Shown piece after piece: positions 27,807-36,691 of a stretch of 64,000 nt of DNA. Position 1 is the first letter of the stretch, and each line of letters begins with the position of its first letter. The stretch covers positions 62,001-126,000 of the forward strand of contig NQYJ01000001.1 of assembly GCA_002285055.1 (NCBI GenBank). Direction: 5' to 3'. The DNA comes from Candidatus Izimoplasma sp. ZiA1 (GTDB lineage: Bacteria > Bacillota_I > Bacilli_A > Izemoplasmatales > Izemoplasmataceae). A program made the translations under genes and the position numbers. The notes under the pieces are model-generated. The model was given only the letters and a program-made list of their open reading frames with translations. It made no database searches and was not told the DNA's origin.

Positions 27807-27815
27807 ATTTTAACA
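27807..27815 (-). promoter_or_regulatory. possible extended -10 promoter for rlmB
   Basis: Minus-strand TGTTAAAAT with a poor -35. It faces away from the plus-strand promoter at 27856-27884. Confidence 0.35.
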
Positions 27816-27855
27816 TAGCATTTATATATTTACTATTGAAAAAATTAATATTTTA

Positions 27856-27884
27856 TTGCCCTTTCATAATACATTTTATATAAT
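27856..27884 (+). promoter_or_regulatory. promoter of the cysteine desulfidase-like gene
   Basis: TTGCCC (27856-27861), 17-base spacer, TATAAT (27879-27884). The predicted transcript starts after the ATG at 27883, which excludes that codon as the start of translation. Confidence 0.6.
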
Positions 27885-27903
27885 GATTGATGAGGTGATT
27901 TCT

Positions 27904-29169
27904 TTGGAGGCTGAAACAGTAAAAAAAATTGTAAGCGCTAACTTAACGAAAACTATGGGATGTACAGATATCGGCGTAGTTGGATACATAGCATCTATAG
28001 GTTCTTTTGTTCTAAAAGGTGAAAAAGTGAAGCGTGTTAATCTTGTCATGAGTGAAGAATTATATAAGAACGCAGTTAATGTTGGTGTACCAGGTCTTAA
28101 AAAAAGTGGTTTAGATAAAGCTCTAGCTCTTGGGATATTACTTAGAAACCCTGAAAAGCAATTAAGCGTTTTTGAAAGTGTAACAAAAGATGACATTGAA
28201 AAAATCAGTTCTTTCTTAAATGAAATTGATGTCACTATTAGTCATAAAAAGTTTGACCACACAGTATTATATGAGGAATTAGAGATTGAAGCTGTAAATG
28301 GGGATATCGCAAAAATCAAGATTGAGGATTCTTATGATAACGTTGTAAGTGTTGAGTTTAATGGAGAATTATTACAGGATTTTGACAAAGATCGATTAGT
28401 CAGAAAAGCTACAAAGCCACAAATCAAATCATATGATGAGATACTAGAATTTGTAGAAAACGGAGATTTTTCTGAGTTAGATATTCTCTTTAGTACTGCA
28501 GATATTCAATATGATAATGCAAGAAATGAAATTAAACTTTTAGGAAAGAAATTCTTAGTGGAAGATCTAAGAGCGTCTGAAAGAAATTGTCTATATGATT
28601 TATCCAACTATTTAAGAAAGCACATAATCGTTCCTTCTAAAAAAAGAATGGAAGGTGACATCTTTACAGTATATGGAGTTGCAGGAAGTGGGAACCTTGG
28701 AATTGGAACTTTAATTAGTCCATTATTTTTGGCCCATGCATTAAAATTAGATGATGATATTCGTCAGAAATTAGTTGTCTTATCATTTTTAACTAGTGTT
28801 TATGTAAAACAAAAAATGAGTATTGTCACTGTCCTTTGTGGAACTGGACATGCAACTGGTTGTAGCACTGCGGCAGTTACGGCATATATTAGAAAAGGCA
28901 GTGTTGAACAGATTAAAAAATCAATTAACCTATATTTATCTACTTCGATGGGATTTGTATGTGATGGTGCAAAGTTATCTTGTACAAATAAAGTGGCTTT
29001 TGCTGCAATGAATGGATTGATTAGTGGGAAAATGGCTACTGATGATGAAGATGTTTGTGATGGTACTGGCTTAAACAAGATAGATATTGAACAAAGTTTA
29101 ACAAACTTAGGAAAGCTTAATAATGAAATACTTAAAGGTGCAAATAAAGGTATTATCGAACTAATATAA
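27904..29169 (+). CDS. UPF0597/CyuA-like L-cysteine desulfidase or L-serine dehydratase alpha-like protein
   Basis: 421 residues. Family hallmarks are MGCTDIGVVGYIAS near the start, GSGNLGIGTLISPL in the middle, CGTGHATGCSTAAV and CDGAKLSCTNKVA later. The conserved cysteines are those that carry a [4Fe-4S] cluster in relatives that split cysteine to pyruvate, ammonia and sulfide, or deaminate serine. The start is TTG at 27904, six bases after GAGGTG; the upstream ATG lies in the -10 box. Single-gene unit on the plus strand between rlmB and mrnC, with its own promoter and terminator. Substrate is not settled by sequence. Confidence 0.8.
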   Translation: MEAETVKKIVSANLTKTMGCTDIGVVGYIASIGSFVLKGEKVKRVNLVMSEELYKNAVNVGVPGLKKSGLDKALALGILLRNPEKQLSVFESVTKDDIEKISSFLNEIDVTISHKKFDHTVLYEELEIEAVNGDIAKIKIEDSYDNVVSVEFNGELLQDFDKDRLVRKATKPQIKSYDEILEFVENGDFSELDILFSTADIQYDNARNEIKLLGKKFLVEDLRASERNCLYDLSNYLRKHIIVPSKKRMEGDIFTVYGVAGSGNLGIGTLISPLFLAHALKLDDDIRQKLVVLSFLTSVYVKQKMSIVTVLCGTGHATGCSTAAVTAYIRKGSVEQIKKSINLYLSTSMGFVCDGAKLSCTNKVAFAAMNGLISGKMATDDEDVCDGTGLNKIDIEQSLTNLGKLNNEILKGANKGIIELI

Positions 29170-29170
29170 A

Positions 29171-29202
29171 AATAACGAGATTAATCTCTCGTTATTTTTT
29201 TT
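29171..29202. terminator. bidirectional terminator between the desulfidase-like gene and mrnC
   Basis: Hairpin AATAACGAGA/TCTCGTTATT, followed by T8 on the plus strand and ATTTTT on the minus strand; it serves converging transcripts. Confidence 0.85.
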
Positions 29203-29543
29203 ATAAGTTCACTTATTCTTTCATTATTTTGCTTTAGATATAAATATCCAAATAAAGATTCAAGTCCAGTAGCTTTTTGGTATGTTGCTAAATCAGTATT
29301 TCTAGCTCTTCGCATAGAGGAATGATTTCTACCTTTTTTAAAATATAGGATTTCTTCCTCAGTCAAATCATCATATATTTTGTTGATAGCAATAAGTTGA
29401 CCGTTTGCAGAAGTATACTTCACTACTTCCTTATGTAAGTTGTCGACTTTTTTTAAACCTTCATGAATAAAATGATTTCTAATCTCTAACTCATATATCG
29501 CATCACCTAAGTATGCTAAAGTTGCACCGTTTAAATCATTCAT
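29181..29543 (-). CDS. mrnC: Mini-ribonuclease 3
   Basis: 120 residues: a lone RNase III catalytic domain (AYLGDAIYELEIRNHFI; YFKKGRNHSSMRRARNTD) without a dsRNA-binding domain. Mini-III trims 23S rRNA precursor ends. It overlaps cysS by one base (TAATG), as in the Bacillus cysS-mrnC pair. Its stop lies inside the bidirectional terminator. Confidence 0.93.
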   Translation of the reverse strand: MNDLNGATLAYLGDAIYELEIRNHFIHEGLKKVDNLHKEVVKYTSANGQLIAINKIYDDLTEEEILYFKKGRNHSSMRRARNTDLATYQKATGLESLFGYLYLKQNNERISELIKKITRD

Positions 29544-30877
29544 TAAATGATTCCTTTTTCACTTAGTGTTTTACGCAATTCATCAGCTTTATCAAAGTCT
29601 TTATTTTTTCTAGCTTGTACCCATGAACTGTAAATCTCTTTTTCTTCACTATCAAGTCGTTTTGTTTCTATTTTTAAACCTAACACATCAAAGAATACGT
29701 CAAATAATTTCAACGCTGACAACAATATACCACTATCTGAATTTCCTCTCAATAACTGATTAGACAATTTCAAAAGTTTTTGAAGTGCGGTAACTGCGTT
29801 TGCTGTATTAAAATCATTATTCATTGCTTCTAAAAACTCTTTGTATATTTCCAGTAAAACAGGATGAACAGTTTTCGCATCATCAAGTTTGTTTTCTAAA
29901 TCCAATTTCAAATGGATACTAGCATAAATCCTTGATATTTTTTCCCATTCACTAACATATGATTTTAGAGCTTCATCATTAAAATTAATTGGGCTTCTAT
30001 ATTGTGCTGAAAGCATAAATAGTCTAAATCCATTGTAATCTACATCTAAGTCTTTTACTAAAATTACTGCGCCTTCACTTTTGCTCATCTTCTTATTATC
30101 AATATTTAAAAGACCATTGTGCATCCAATATTTTGCAATTGTATGATTGTTTAAAACCAAACTTTGTGCTATCTCGTTTTCATGATGAGGGAATTTAAGT
30201 CCACTTCCACCACCATGAATATCTACTTGCCCACCAAATATATCATCTATCATAGCTACACACTCTGTGTGCCACCCTGGTCTTCCTTCTCCCCACGGCG
30301 AATCAAACTTTATTCCAACATCTGTTTTTTTCCACAATGTAAAGTCTAATGGGTTTTCTTTTTTCTCATTAATTTCGATTCTTGATCCACTAATCAAGTC
30401 ATCAATATTTCGATTAGATAGTTTTCCATAATCTTTTACGTTTTGGACTCTAAAATAAACATCACCATTAACTACATAGGCGAACTCTTTTTCAACAAGT
30501 TTTTCTATATAATTAATAATATTACTCATATAGTTAGTAACTTTTGGTTTGTTATAATCTGTTTTACTATTTACTCTCTCAACATCAGCCAAAAATGCAG
30601 CAATAAATTTCTCAGAAATTTCTTGCTCATCAACTTCATCTTGAATAGCTTTTGTAATAATTTTATCATCAACGTCTGTAAAATTTGATACAAAATTCAC
30701 CTTATAATCTAGATGCTCAAAATATCTTCTAACTGTATCAAAAAAGATAACTGGTCGTGCATTTCCAATATGGATATAATTATAAACAGTAGGCCCACAG
30801 ATATACATATTCACAACACCTTTGTTTATAGGTTGAAACTCTTCAAGTTGATTAGTATAGGAATTATAAATTTTCAT
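29543..30877 (-). CDS. cysS: cysteinyl-tRNA synthetase
   Basis: 444 residues. The class I motif YIHIGNA (HIGH type), the Cys in YICGPTVY that is a zinc ligand, and KKMSKSEG are intact. The ATG at 30877 is preferred over the TTG at 30898 because MKIYNSYTNQLEEF matches normal CysRS starts. The protein ends ...LRKTLSEKGII, about twenty residues short of the usual tail with EDTPxGxxW. It charges tRNA-Cys and is cotranscribed with mrnC. No T-box is seen in the short leader. Confidence 0.95.
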   Translation of the reverse strand: MKIYNSYTNQLEEFQPINKGVVNMYICGPTVYNYIHIGNARPVIFFDTVRRYFEHLDYKVNFVSNFTDVDDKIITKAIQDEVDEQEISEKFIAAFLADVERVNSKTDYNKPKVTNYMSNIINYIEKLVEKEFAYVVNGDVYFRVQNVKDYGKLSNRNIDDLISGSRIEINEKKENPLDFTLWKKTDVGIKFDSPWGEGRPGWHTECVAMIDDIFGGQVDIHGGGSGLKFPHHENEIAQSLVLNNHTIAKYWMHNGLLNIDNKKMSKSEGAVILVKDLDVDYNGFRLFMLSAQYRSPINFNDEALKSYVSEWEKISRIYASIHLKLDLENKLDDAKTVHPVLLEIYKEFLEAMNNDFNTANAVTALQKLLKLSNQLLRGNSDSGILLSALKLFDVFFDVLGLKIETKRLDSEEKEIYSSWVQARKNKDFDKADELRKTLSEKGII

Positions 30878-30917
30878 AAAATAACCTGTCTCCTTCAATT
30901 TTTTATATTTTATTTAT

Positions 30918-30947
30918 ACTATAATATCATAATGCTTATAGCCTCAA
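30918..30947 (-). promoter_or_regulatory. promoter of cysS-mrnC
   Basis: Minus-strand TTGAGG (30947-30942), 18-base spacer, TATAGT (30923-30918). Confidence 0.5.
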
Positions 30948-30964
30948 AAAGCAACAAATTAGAC

Positions 30965-30992
30965 AAAAAAAACAGGAGATAATCTCCTGTTT
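30965..30992 (-). terminator. intrinsic terminator after the cold-shock gene
   Basis: Minus-strand hairpin AAACAGGAGA/TCTCCTGTTT with T8. Confidence 0.9.
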
Positions 30993-31002
30993 AGTTAATT
31001 CA

Positions 31003-31200
31003 TTAAAGTTTTGTTACGTTAGCTGCTTGAGGTCCTCTATTACCTTCAACAACTTCAAATTCAACTTCTTGACCTTCGTCTAAAGTTTTGAAACCGTCTC
31101 CTGTAATTGCAGTGAAGTGAACAAAAATGTCGCTTCCATCTTCTGCTGTAACAAACCCGTAACCTTTTTCTGAATTAAACCATTTTACTTTTCCAGTCAT
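31003..31200 (-). CDS. csp: cold-shock domain protein
   Basis: 65 residues, a single cold-shock OB-fold. RNP1 KGYGFV (about 13-18) and RNP2 DIFVHF (about 25-30) bind single-stranded RNA. It acts as an RNA chaperone. Monocistronic, with a strong promoter and terminator and an AAAGGAG ribosome-binding site. The 5' leader is only about 25 bases, so there is no room for the long thermosensing leader of E. coli cspA. Confidence 0.96.
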   Translation of the reverse strand: MTGKVKWFNSEKGYGFVTAEDGSDIFVHFTAITGDGFKTLDEGQEVEFEVVEGNRGPQAANVTKL

Positions 31201-31232
31201 TTGTTTCTCCTTTATCTATGTATCTAAAATAT

Positions 31233-31261
31233 ATTATACTATGTGTAGGAACATATTGCAA
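31233..31261 (-). promoter_or_regulatory. promoter of the cold-shock gene
   Basis: Minus-strand TTGCAA (31261-31256), 17 bases, TATAAT (31238-31233). Confidence 0.8.
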
Positions 31262-31357
31262 TAGTATTCTAGATTTTAGCTAATCAAAGGGAAATTTAGT
31301 CTTATTATCAAATTATTTTCAATACAAAATCATGTGAATTTTTATGGAAATAATTAA

Positions 31358-32776
31358 CTATTTTATAACTTGGTTTAATCTTGAAATAATTTTTTCTTTA
31401 CCTAACAAATCAAGAATTTTAGGTAAATCTGGTCCATGCATAGATGCTGTTGTTGCAATTCTTAGTGGCATATACAACATTTTCCCTTTTGCTCCACTAT
31501 CTTTACCTGTTTGTTTAATAATTGGGAACAAGTTAGAAGCTCTAAAATCATCTAAATCTGTTAATAAATCTCTAAAAGTAATCAGTGTCTCATTAACACC
31601 CTCTTGATTAATAAACTCAGTCATTTCATCATCTAAAATAAATTCTTGATCTACAAACTCATCATATAAATCAACAATCTCAGCTCCAAAACTTAAACGA
31701 TCTTTAAATACAGAAACTAAACTTTCAACCCATTCATCTGATTGACCTTGAATGATATTTTCCTTTATTAAAAATGGCATACAAAGTTCTACAGTTTCCT
31801 CAACAGTTAAATCTTTAATGTAACGGTTATTAATGTATGCTAGCTTCTCTTTGTCAAATTTTGCTGGTGATTTAGAAAGTCTTTTTTCATCAAAGTATTC
31901 AATAAACTGGTCTTTACTTAATATTTCATCTTCAGTGTTAGGACTCCATCCTAATAGCGAAATAAAATTAAATAAAGCCTCTGGTAAGTATCCTAGTTCT
32001 TGATATTGTTCAATAAACTGAATGATTGATTCATCTCTCTTAGACAGTTTCTTATTGTTTTGATTAACTATTAAAGTCATGTGAGCAAAAGTAGGGATGT
32101 CCCAACCTAATGCGTTATAAATCATCATTTGTTTTGGGGTATTTGTTATATGGTCTTCTCCCCTTAAAACATGTGAAATTTCCATTAAATGATCATCAAT
32201 AGCACATGCAAAGTTATAAGTAGGAATACCATTATTTTTTACCATTACCCAATCACCGATTTCAGATGATTGAAAAGTCACTTCACCTTTAACAATATCA
32301 TTAAATGTGTATGAAGTATCTTCAGGAACTTTAAATCTTAAAACAAACGGTTTATCTTGTTCTTCTAAACCTAAACATTTTCTTGAATAATGTAGTTTGT
32401 CCAAGCCTTCAGCTTTTTGTTGTTCACGTTCTAATTCTAAATCCTCGGTAGTACAATAACATTTATAAGCTAGACCTTTCTCAACTAATAAGTCAGCATA
32501 CTTTTTATAGATATCTAATCTTTCTAGTTGTCTATACGGTCCAAAACCTTTGTCTTTATCAACAGATTCATCCCAATCTATTCCCAACCAGTTTAAAAAC
32601 TTAAGTTGGCTAGTTTCACCACCACTTACATTTCTAGCAACATCTGTGTCTTCTATTCTAACAACAAAGTCACCATTGTTCTTTTTAGCAAATAAATAGT
32701 TAAATAATGCAGTTCTTGCATTCCCTATATGTAAATGCCCTGTAGGGCTTGGTGCATATCTTACGCGTACTTTCAT
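31358..32776 (-). CDS. gltX: glutamyl-tRNA synthetase
   Basis: 472 residues. PSPTGHLHIGNAR (HIGH motif, about 9-21) and KLSKRDES (KMSKS type, about 237-244) mark a class I GluRS; a Cys-rich insertion YKCYCTTEDLE...YSRKC fits the zinc site. As a single GluRS in a low-GC Gram-positive it probably also charges tRNA-Gln for later amidation, though gatCAB is not in the window. It has its own promoter; no clear terminator follows. Confidence 0.96.
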   Translation of the reverse strand: MKVRVRYAPSPTGHLHIGNARTALFNYLFAKKNNGDFVVRIEDTDVARNVSGGETSQLKFLNWLGIDWDESVDKDKGFGPYRQLERLDIYKKYADLLVEKGLAYKCYCTTEDLELEREQQKAEGLDKLHYSRKCLGLEEQDKPFVLRFKVPEDTSYTFNDIVKGEVTFQSSEIGDWVMVKNNGIPTYNFACAIDDHLMEISHVLRGEDHITNTPKQMMIYNALGWDIPTFAHMTLIVNQNNKKLSKRDESIIQFIEQYQELGYLPEALFNFISLLGWSPNTEDEILSKDQFIEYFDEKRLSKSPAKFDKEKLAYINNRYIKDLTVEETVELCMPFLIKENIIQGQSDEWVESLVSVFKDRLSFGAEIVDLYDEFVDQEFILDDEMTEFINQEGVNETLITFRDLLTDLDDFRASNLFPIIKQTGKDSGAKGKMLYMPLRIATTASMHGPDLPKILDLLGKEKIISRLNQVIK

Positions 32777-32798
32777 ATTATCACTCCTAGACTAATTA

Positions 32799-32827
32799 AT
32801 TATAGTACAATCATTTTAAAAACACAA
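32799..32827 (-). promoter_or_regulatory. promoter of gltX
   Basis: Minus-strand TTGTGT (32827-32822), 17-base spacer, TATAAT (32804-32799). Confidence 0.6.
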
Positions 32828-32838
32828 TTGAAAAGTAG

Positions 32839-32871
32839 AAAAAAAACACAACGTGGAGTGTTGTGTTTTTT
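32839..32871 (-). terminator. intrinsic terminator after rpsI
   Basis: Minus-strand hairpin AAAACACAAC-ACTCCAC-GTTGTGTTTT with T-run; it closes rplM-rpsI. Confidence 0.9.
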
Positions 32872-32885
32872 GTTGGCAATTTTTC

Positions 32886-33281
32886 TTAACGTTTACTAAA
32901 TTGTGGTGCGCGACGAGCAGCTTTAAGACCGTATTTTTTACGTTCCTTAACTCTTGGGTCACGTGTAATCATACCAGCAGCTTTTAAAACTGTTCTGTAA
33001 TCAGCATTAACTACTAATAAAGCTCTAGTTAATCCTAAACGAATAGCTCCAGCTTGTCCTGTAATACCCCCACCATAAACATTTACATTAATATCAAATG
33101 TTTTTAAGTTTGTTGTTAAAACTAGTGGTTGTTCTACATCTAATCTAGTTGCAGCAGACGGGATGTAATCATCAAATCTTCTTCCGTTAATAACGAATTT
33201 ACCAGTCCCAGGTGTCATCATAACACGAGCTACTGAGCTTTTTCTACGTCCTGTACCTCTGTACATTACTTGTTTAGCCAT
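32886..33281 (-). CDS. rpsI: 30S ribosomal protein S9
   Basis: 131 residues, ending in the basic tail [11 protein letters not shown] that reaches the P-site tRNA. The core [12 protein letters not shown] and [14 protein letters not shown] is typical. Partner gene of rplM, 11 bases downstream. In Bacillus the pair follows truA; here it lies elsewhere. Confidence 0.98.
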   Translation of the reverse strand: MAKQVMYRGTGRRKSSVARVMMTPGTGKFVINGRRFDDYIPSAATRLDVEQPLVLTTNLKTFDINVNVYGGGITGQAGAIRLGLTRALLVVNADYRTVLKAAGMITRDPRVKERKKYGLKAARRAPQFSKR

Positions 33282-33292
33282 TTAAATTCCTC

Positions 33293-33727
33293 CTAACCTT
33301 TCAACTCAAAAACTTGTGGTTTTTGAGCTGTATGTGGATGTTCTTCTCCAGCATACACGAATAATTTTTTATACATTTGACGACCTAATCTTCCTTTTGG
33401 AAGCATTCCTTTTACTGCGAATTCAATTAGTCTTTCAGGATGATTTGCGTTCATTACTTTAGCCGTAGTTTCTTTTAATCCACCTGGATATAAAGAATGT
33501 CTATAGTATTTTTTTTGATCCCATTTGTTACCTGTTAACTCGATTTCTTTCGCGTTGATTACGATAACGTAATCTCCACAGTCTACGTGTGGTGTAAACG
33601 TAGGTTTATGTTTTCCTCTAATTAATGTAGCAACTTCAGTAGATAATCTACCAAGTCTTTTACCTTTAGCGTCAACTACAAACCATTTACGTTCTACTGT
33701 TTGGTTGTTTGCCATATAAGTTTTCAT
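33293..33727 (-). CDS. rplM: 50S ribosomal protein L13
   Basis: 144 residues: [21 protein letters not shown] at the start and [18 protein letters not shown] near the C-terminus. L13 is an early assembly protein of the large subunit. The start has TTGGAGG upstream and is preceded by an L13 leader, so expression is likely autoregulated. Confidence 0.98.
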   Translation of the reverse strand: MKTYMANNQTVERKWFVVDAKGKRLGRLSTEVATLIRGKHKPTFTPHVDCGDYVIVINAKEIELTGNKWDQKKYYRHSLYPGGLKETTAKVMNANHPERLIEFAVKGMLPKGRLGRQMYKKLFVYAGEEHPHTAQKPQVFELKG

Positions 33728-33750
33728 AATTTTCCTCCAATTAAAATATA

Positions 33751-33790
33751 ATTTTCGGGCTTGGAATAAAATACGAAAATGTACCAGAGC
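33751..33790 (-). ncRNA. L13 ribosomal protein leader
   Basis: The minus strand reads GGTACATTTTCGTATTTTAT then CCAAGCCCGAAAAT, with ATTTTCG/CGAAAAT pairing. This matches the conserved L13 leader of low-GC Gram-positives, and it lies between a promoter and rplM. Confidence 0.75.
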
Positions 33791-33792
33791 TT

Positions 33793-33821
33793 ATATTATC
33801 TTATTTGTGATAATTTGTCAA
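33793..33821 (-). promoter_or_regulatory. promoter of rplM-rpsI
   Basis: Minus-strand TTGACA (33821-33816), 17-base spacer, TAATAT (33798-33793). Confidence 0.65.
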
Positions 33822-33844
33822 CTAAATAAATTATAATTTTAACC

Positions 33845-34705
33845 CTAATCGATTATGATTTTCGTGAAATTTCCAACGACCTTTTTTACCGTAGAAACAT
33901 TGATAAATGCTTCATCATCTATGTCTCTAATTATTGAAACTACTCTGTTTAATTCATAGGCTGAAATGATAGTATTTAATATTGTTTTATCATTATTTGA
34001 GAAAGCCCCAGTACCTGTTGTTACGGTAACACCATGTTGTGTTTTTTCAACTAGTAACTTTGCAACAGCGATACCTTTTTCAGTAATAACTTCTAGTTTT
34101 ATATAGTTATAAGATGTATGAACCTTATCAACTACTAAGTTAGTGAGAATAACCCTAATTATTGTGTAAATTGCTATTGGCCATTCAAACAAGAATCCTG
34201 CAATAGATATTATCACAATGTTTAATCCCATTCCGAGGGTTCCCATTGTTATATGAGTTCTAAATGATATGTATTGGAATAAAATATCAGTTCCTCCACT
34301 GCTACCACCAACTCTTAAACTCATTCCATTTCCTACACCTAGCAATATTGCTCCCACTAGTGCATTTGCTAATATATCTCCTTCAATTATTAAATTTACT
34401 GGTAACAATCCTAGAAAAATAGATTGTAGTATTACTGAGTATATACTATAGTAAATAAATTTACGAGATATTTTGATAAAACCAAAGATTAATATTGGTA
34501 CATTCAACATAAATAGAATCATACCTAAGTTAAGTTTGAAGTCAAAAAACTTTAGAGCTATATTGACTATTAACTGACTAATACCTGAAATTCCACCTGA
34601 ATATAATCCAACTGGATTCAAGAACCAAACAATACCTATAGAACCGATAAAACTACCTATAGTTATATATGCAATTTTACGTCCTTCAGTTTTTAAGAAT
34701 TTCAT
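33845..34705 (-). CDS. YitT family membrane protein
   Basis: 286 residues. About five or six hydrophobic segments fill residues 10-190 (IAYITIGSFIGSIGIVWFLN at the start, a glycine-rich GVGNGMSLRVGGSSGGTDI in the middle), followed by a soluble DUF2179 domain (about 205-286). This is the YitT/YpjC architecture; function is unknown, although members are common next to housekeeping genes. It overlaps metG by one base (TAATG), so it is coupled to the synthetase. Confidence 0.85.
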   Translation of the reverse strand: MKFLKTEGRKIAYITIGSFIGSIGIVWFLNPVGLYSGGISGISQLIVNIALKFFDFKLNLGMILFMLNVPILIFGFIKISRKFIYYSIYSVILQSIFLGLLPVNLIIEGDILANALVGAILLGVGNGMSLRVGGSSGGTDILFQYISFRTHITMGTLGMGLNIVIISIAGFLFEWPIAIYTIIRVILTNLVVDKVHTSYNYIKLEVITEKGIAVAKLLVEKTQHGVTVTTGTGAFSNNDKTILNTIISAYELNRVVSIIRDIDDEAFINVSTVKKVVGNFTKIIID

Positions 34706-36627
34706 TATGATATTACGTCTCCTTTTTTAAGGGTAGTAACTTCTAATACTTCTAAATTCTTTTTGTTTTTTCCTGCTAAGATCATTCCTTCACTTAGAAC
34801 GCCTCTTAATTCCACAGGTTTTAAATTTGAAACAACGACAACCTTTTTACCAATTAATTGTTCAGGCGTATAGTTTTTAGCAATTCCTGAAACAATTTGT
34901 CTTACTTTATCTTTTGTATCAATTTTAGTAACTAATAACTTATCTGCATTTGGATGAATTTTACACTCAATAATTTCTCCAACAACTAATTTAATTTTCT
35001 TGAACTCTTCAATATCGATGTAGTCCTCAGTGTTTTCTACTTTAGTTTCTCTAGTAGAGATTAAATCTAAAACAAATTTTTCCTCTACTTCTTTATCTAA
35101 TCTAGGAAATAATGGAACTGGTTTATTAATAACATTTGTTTTAACTAATTCCCCAAAACTAATTTTATCAAAAGTTTGTAAATTTTCATCAATGTTTAGC
35201 TGATCAAATAGTTTTTGACTAGACTCAATAAGAATTGGTGTTAGTAGTATCCCAATTATTCTTAATGATTCGACTAAATTATACATAACATTCATTAGTT
35301 CTTCATCACATGATTCATCTTTACTTAAAACCCATGGAGCTGTCTCATCAATATATTTATTTGTTCTTGAAATTAAAGACCATACCTCTGATATTGCATT
35401 AGAAATCTTAATGGCATCCATATTCTGTTTATAATTTTCAACTGTACAAGAAATCTTTTCTTTTAACTGGATATCATATTCAGTAAACGTTTTATTTGGT
35501 TTACTTACAAGACCATTATGATATTTATTAACCATCGAGATTGTTCTGTTTAATAGATTACCAAAGTCATTAGCTAAATCATAATTTATGCGACCAATAA
35601 AGTCTTCTGGTGTGAAAATTCCATCACCACCATAAGGTAGTTCTTTTAATAAGAAGTATCTTACTGAATCCAAATTGTATTTTTCAATTAGTGGTGTAGG
35701 ATAAACTACTTGTCCCATTGATTTACTCATTTTCCCTTGTTTAGTTAAATACCAACCATGGGCATATAACTTAAAGTTAATATCAATGTCTAAAGCCATC
35801 AACATAATTGGCCAGTAGATAGCATGAAATCTTAATATATCTTTACCAACAACGTGTAAAACTCCATCTTTTTGCCAGTACTTGTTAAACAATTCGTCAT
35901 GGTCAGTGTTATAGCCAAGAGCACTAATATAATTAGATAGTGCATCGACCCAAACGTAAATAACGTGTTTATTATTTGAAGGTACTTTAACGCCCCATTC
36001 AAATGAAGTTCTTGAAACACTTAAATCATTTAGTCCTTGTTTTATGAATGATATAACTTCATTTTTTCTCGTTTCAGGAGTAATAAAGTCCTGGTTTTCC
36101 TCAATAAACTGAAGTAATCTTTCTTGGTATTTACCAAGTCTTAAGAAATAACTTTCTTCTTTGACAATTTCAGTTGTTCTTCCACAATCAGGACATGTAT
36201 GGTTCTCATCAAGTTGTGTTTCTGTAAAAAAAGATTCACACGGAATACAATAATATCCTTCATACTCTCCAAGATAAATATCGTCTTGTGCTAATAGTTT
36301 TTCAAATATTTTTTCAACAACAGACTCATGTCTTGGTTCTGTTGTTCTAATAAAATCATCATAAGATATTTTTAAGTTTTTCCATAATTCTTTTGTTGAT
36401 TCTGCAATCATATCAACGTGATTAATTGGTAACATGTTGTTTTCTTTAGCAACAGTTTCAATTTTTTGTCCATGTTCATCCATACCAGTTAAATACCAAG
36501 TATCGTAGCCTCTTAGCTTTTTATATCTTGCGATAGTATCGCAAAGTACTGTTGTATATGAATTTCCAATGTGCAGTTTACCACTAGGATAATATATTGG
36601 TGTTGTAATATAAAATGTCTTATTCAT
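34705..36627 (-). CDS. metG: methionyl-tRNA synthetase
   Basis: 640 residues. YYPSGKLHIGNSY (HIGH type), a four-cysteine zinc knot (CIPC ... CPDC, about 125-150), KMSKSMG (about 295-301) and a C-terminal EMAPII-type tRNA-binding domain (from about 535) are all present. The ATG at 36627 follows AAAGGAGTG; upstream codons are leader. It charges initiator and elongator tRNA-Met. Its own promoter separates it from rsmI; the Bacillus abrB between them is absent. Confidence 0.97.
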   Translation of the reverse strand: MNKTFYITTPIYYPSGKLHIGNSYTTVLCDTIARYKKLRGYDTWYLTGMDEHGQKIETVAKENNMLPINHVDMIAESTKELWKNLKISYDDFIRTTEPRHESVVEKIFEKLLAQDDIYLGEYEGYYCIPCESFFTETQLDENHTCPDCGRTTEIVKEESYFLRLGKYQERLLQFIEENQDFITPETRKNEVISFIKQGLNDLSVSRTSFEWGVKVPSNNKHVIYVWVDALSNYISALGYNTDHDELFNKYWQKDGVLHVVGKDILRFHAIYWPIMLMALDIDINFKLYAHGWYLTKQGKMSKSMGQVVYPTPLIEKYNLDSVRYFLLKELPYGGDGIFTPEDFIGRINYDLANDFGNLLNRTISMVNKYHNGLVSKPNKTFTEYDIQLKEKISCTVENYKQNMDAIKISNAISEVWSLISRTNKYIDETAPWVLSKDESCDEELMNVMYNLVESLRIIGILLTPILIESSQKLFDQLNIDENLQTFDKISFGELVKTNVINKPVPLFPRLDKEVEEKFVLDLISTRETKVENTEDYIDIEEFKKIKLVVGEIIECKIHPNADKLLVTKIDTKDKVRQIVSGIAKNYTPEQLIGKKVVVVSNLKPVELRGVLSEGMILAGKNKKNLEVLEVTTLKKGDVIS

Positions 36628-36657
36628 AATTAGCACTCCTTTCAATATTTCATATAT

Positions 36658-36685
36658 ATTATAGTATTAAATATTTTATTATCAA
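36658..36685 (-). promoter_or_regulatory. promoter of metG
   Basis: Minus-strand TTGATA (36685-36680), 16-base spacer, TATAAT (36663-36658), the same hexamers and spacing as the gdpP promoter. Confidence 0.75.
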
Positions 36686-36691
36686 GTTAAA

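Noticed and set aside
29520-29560. Frameshift at the end of cysS
   Set aside because: The TAATG overlap with mrnC matches a normal operon junction and the other frames do not encode the missing tail.
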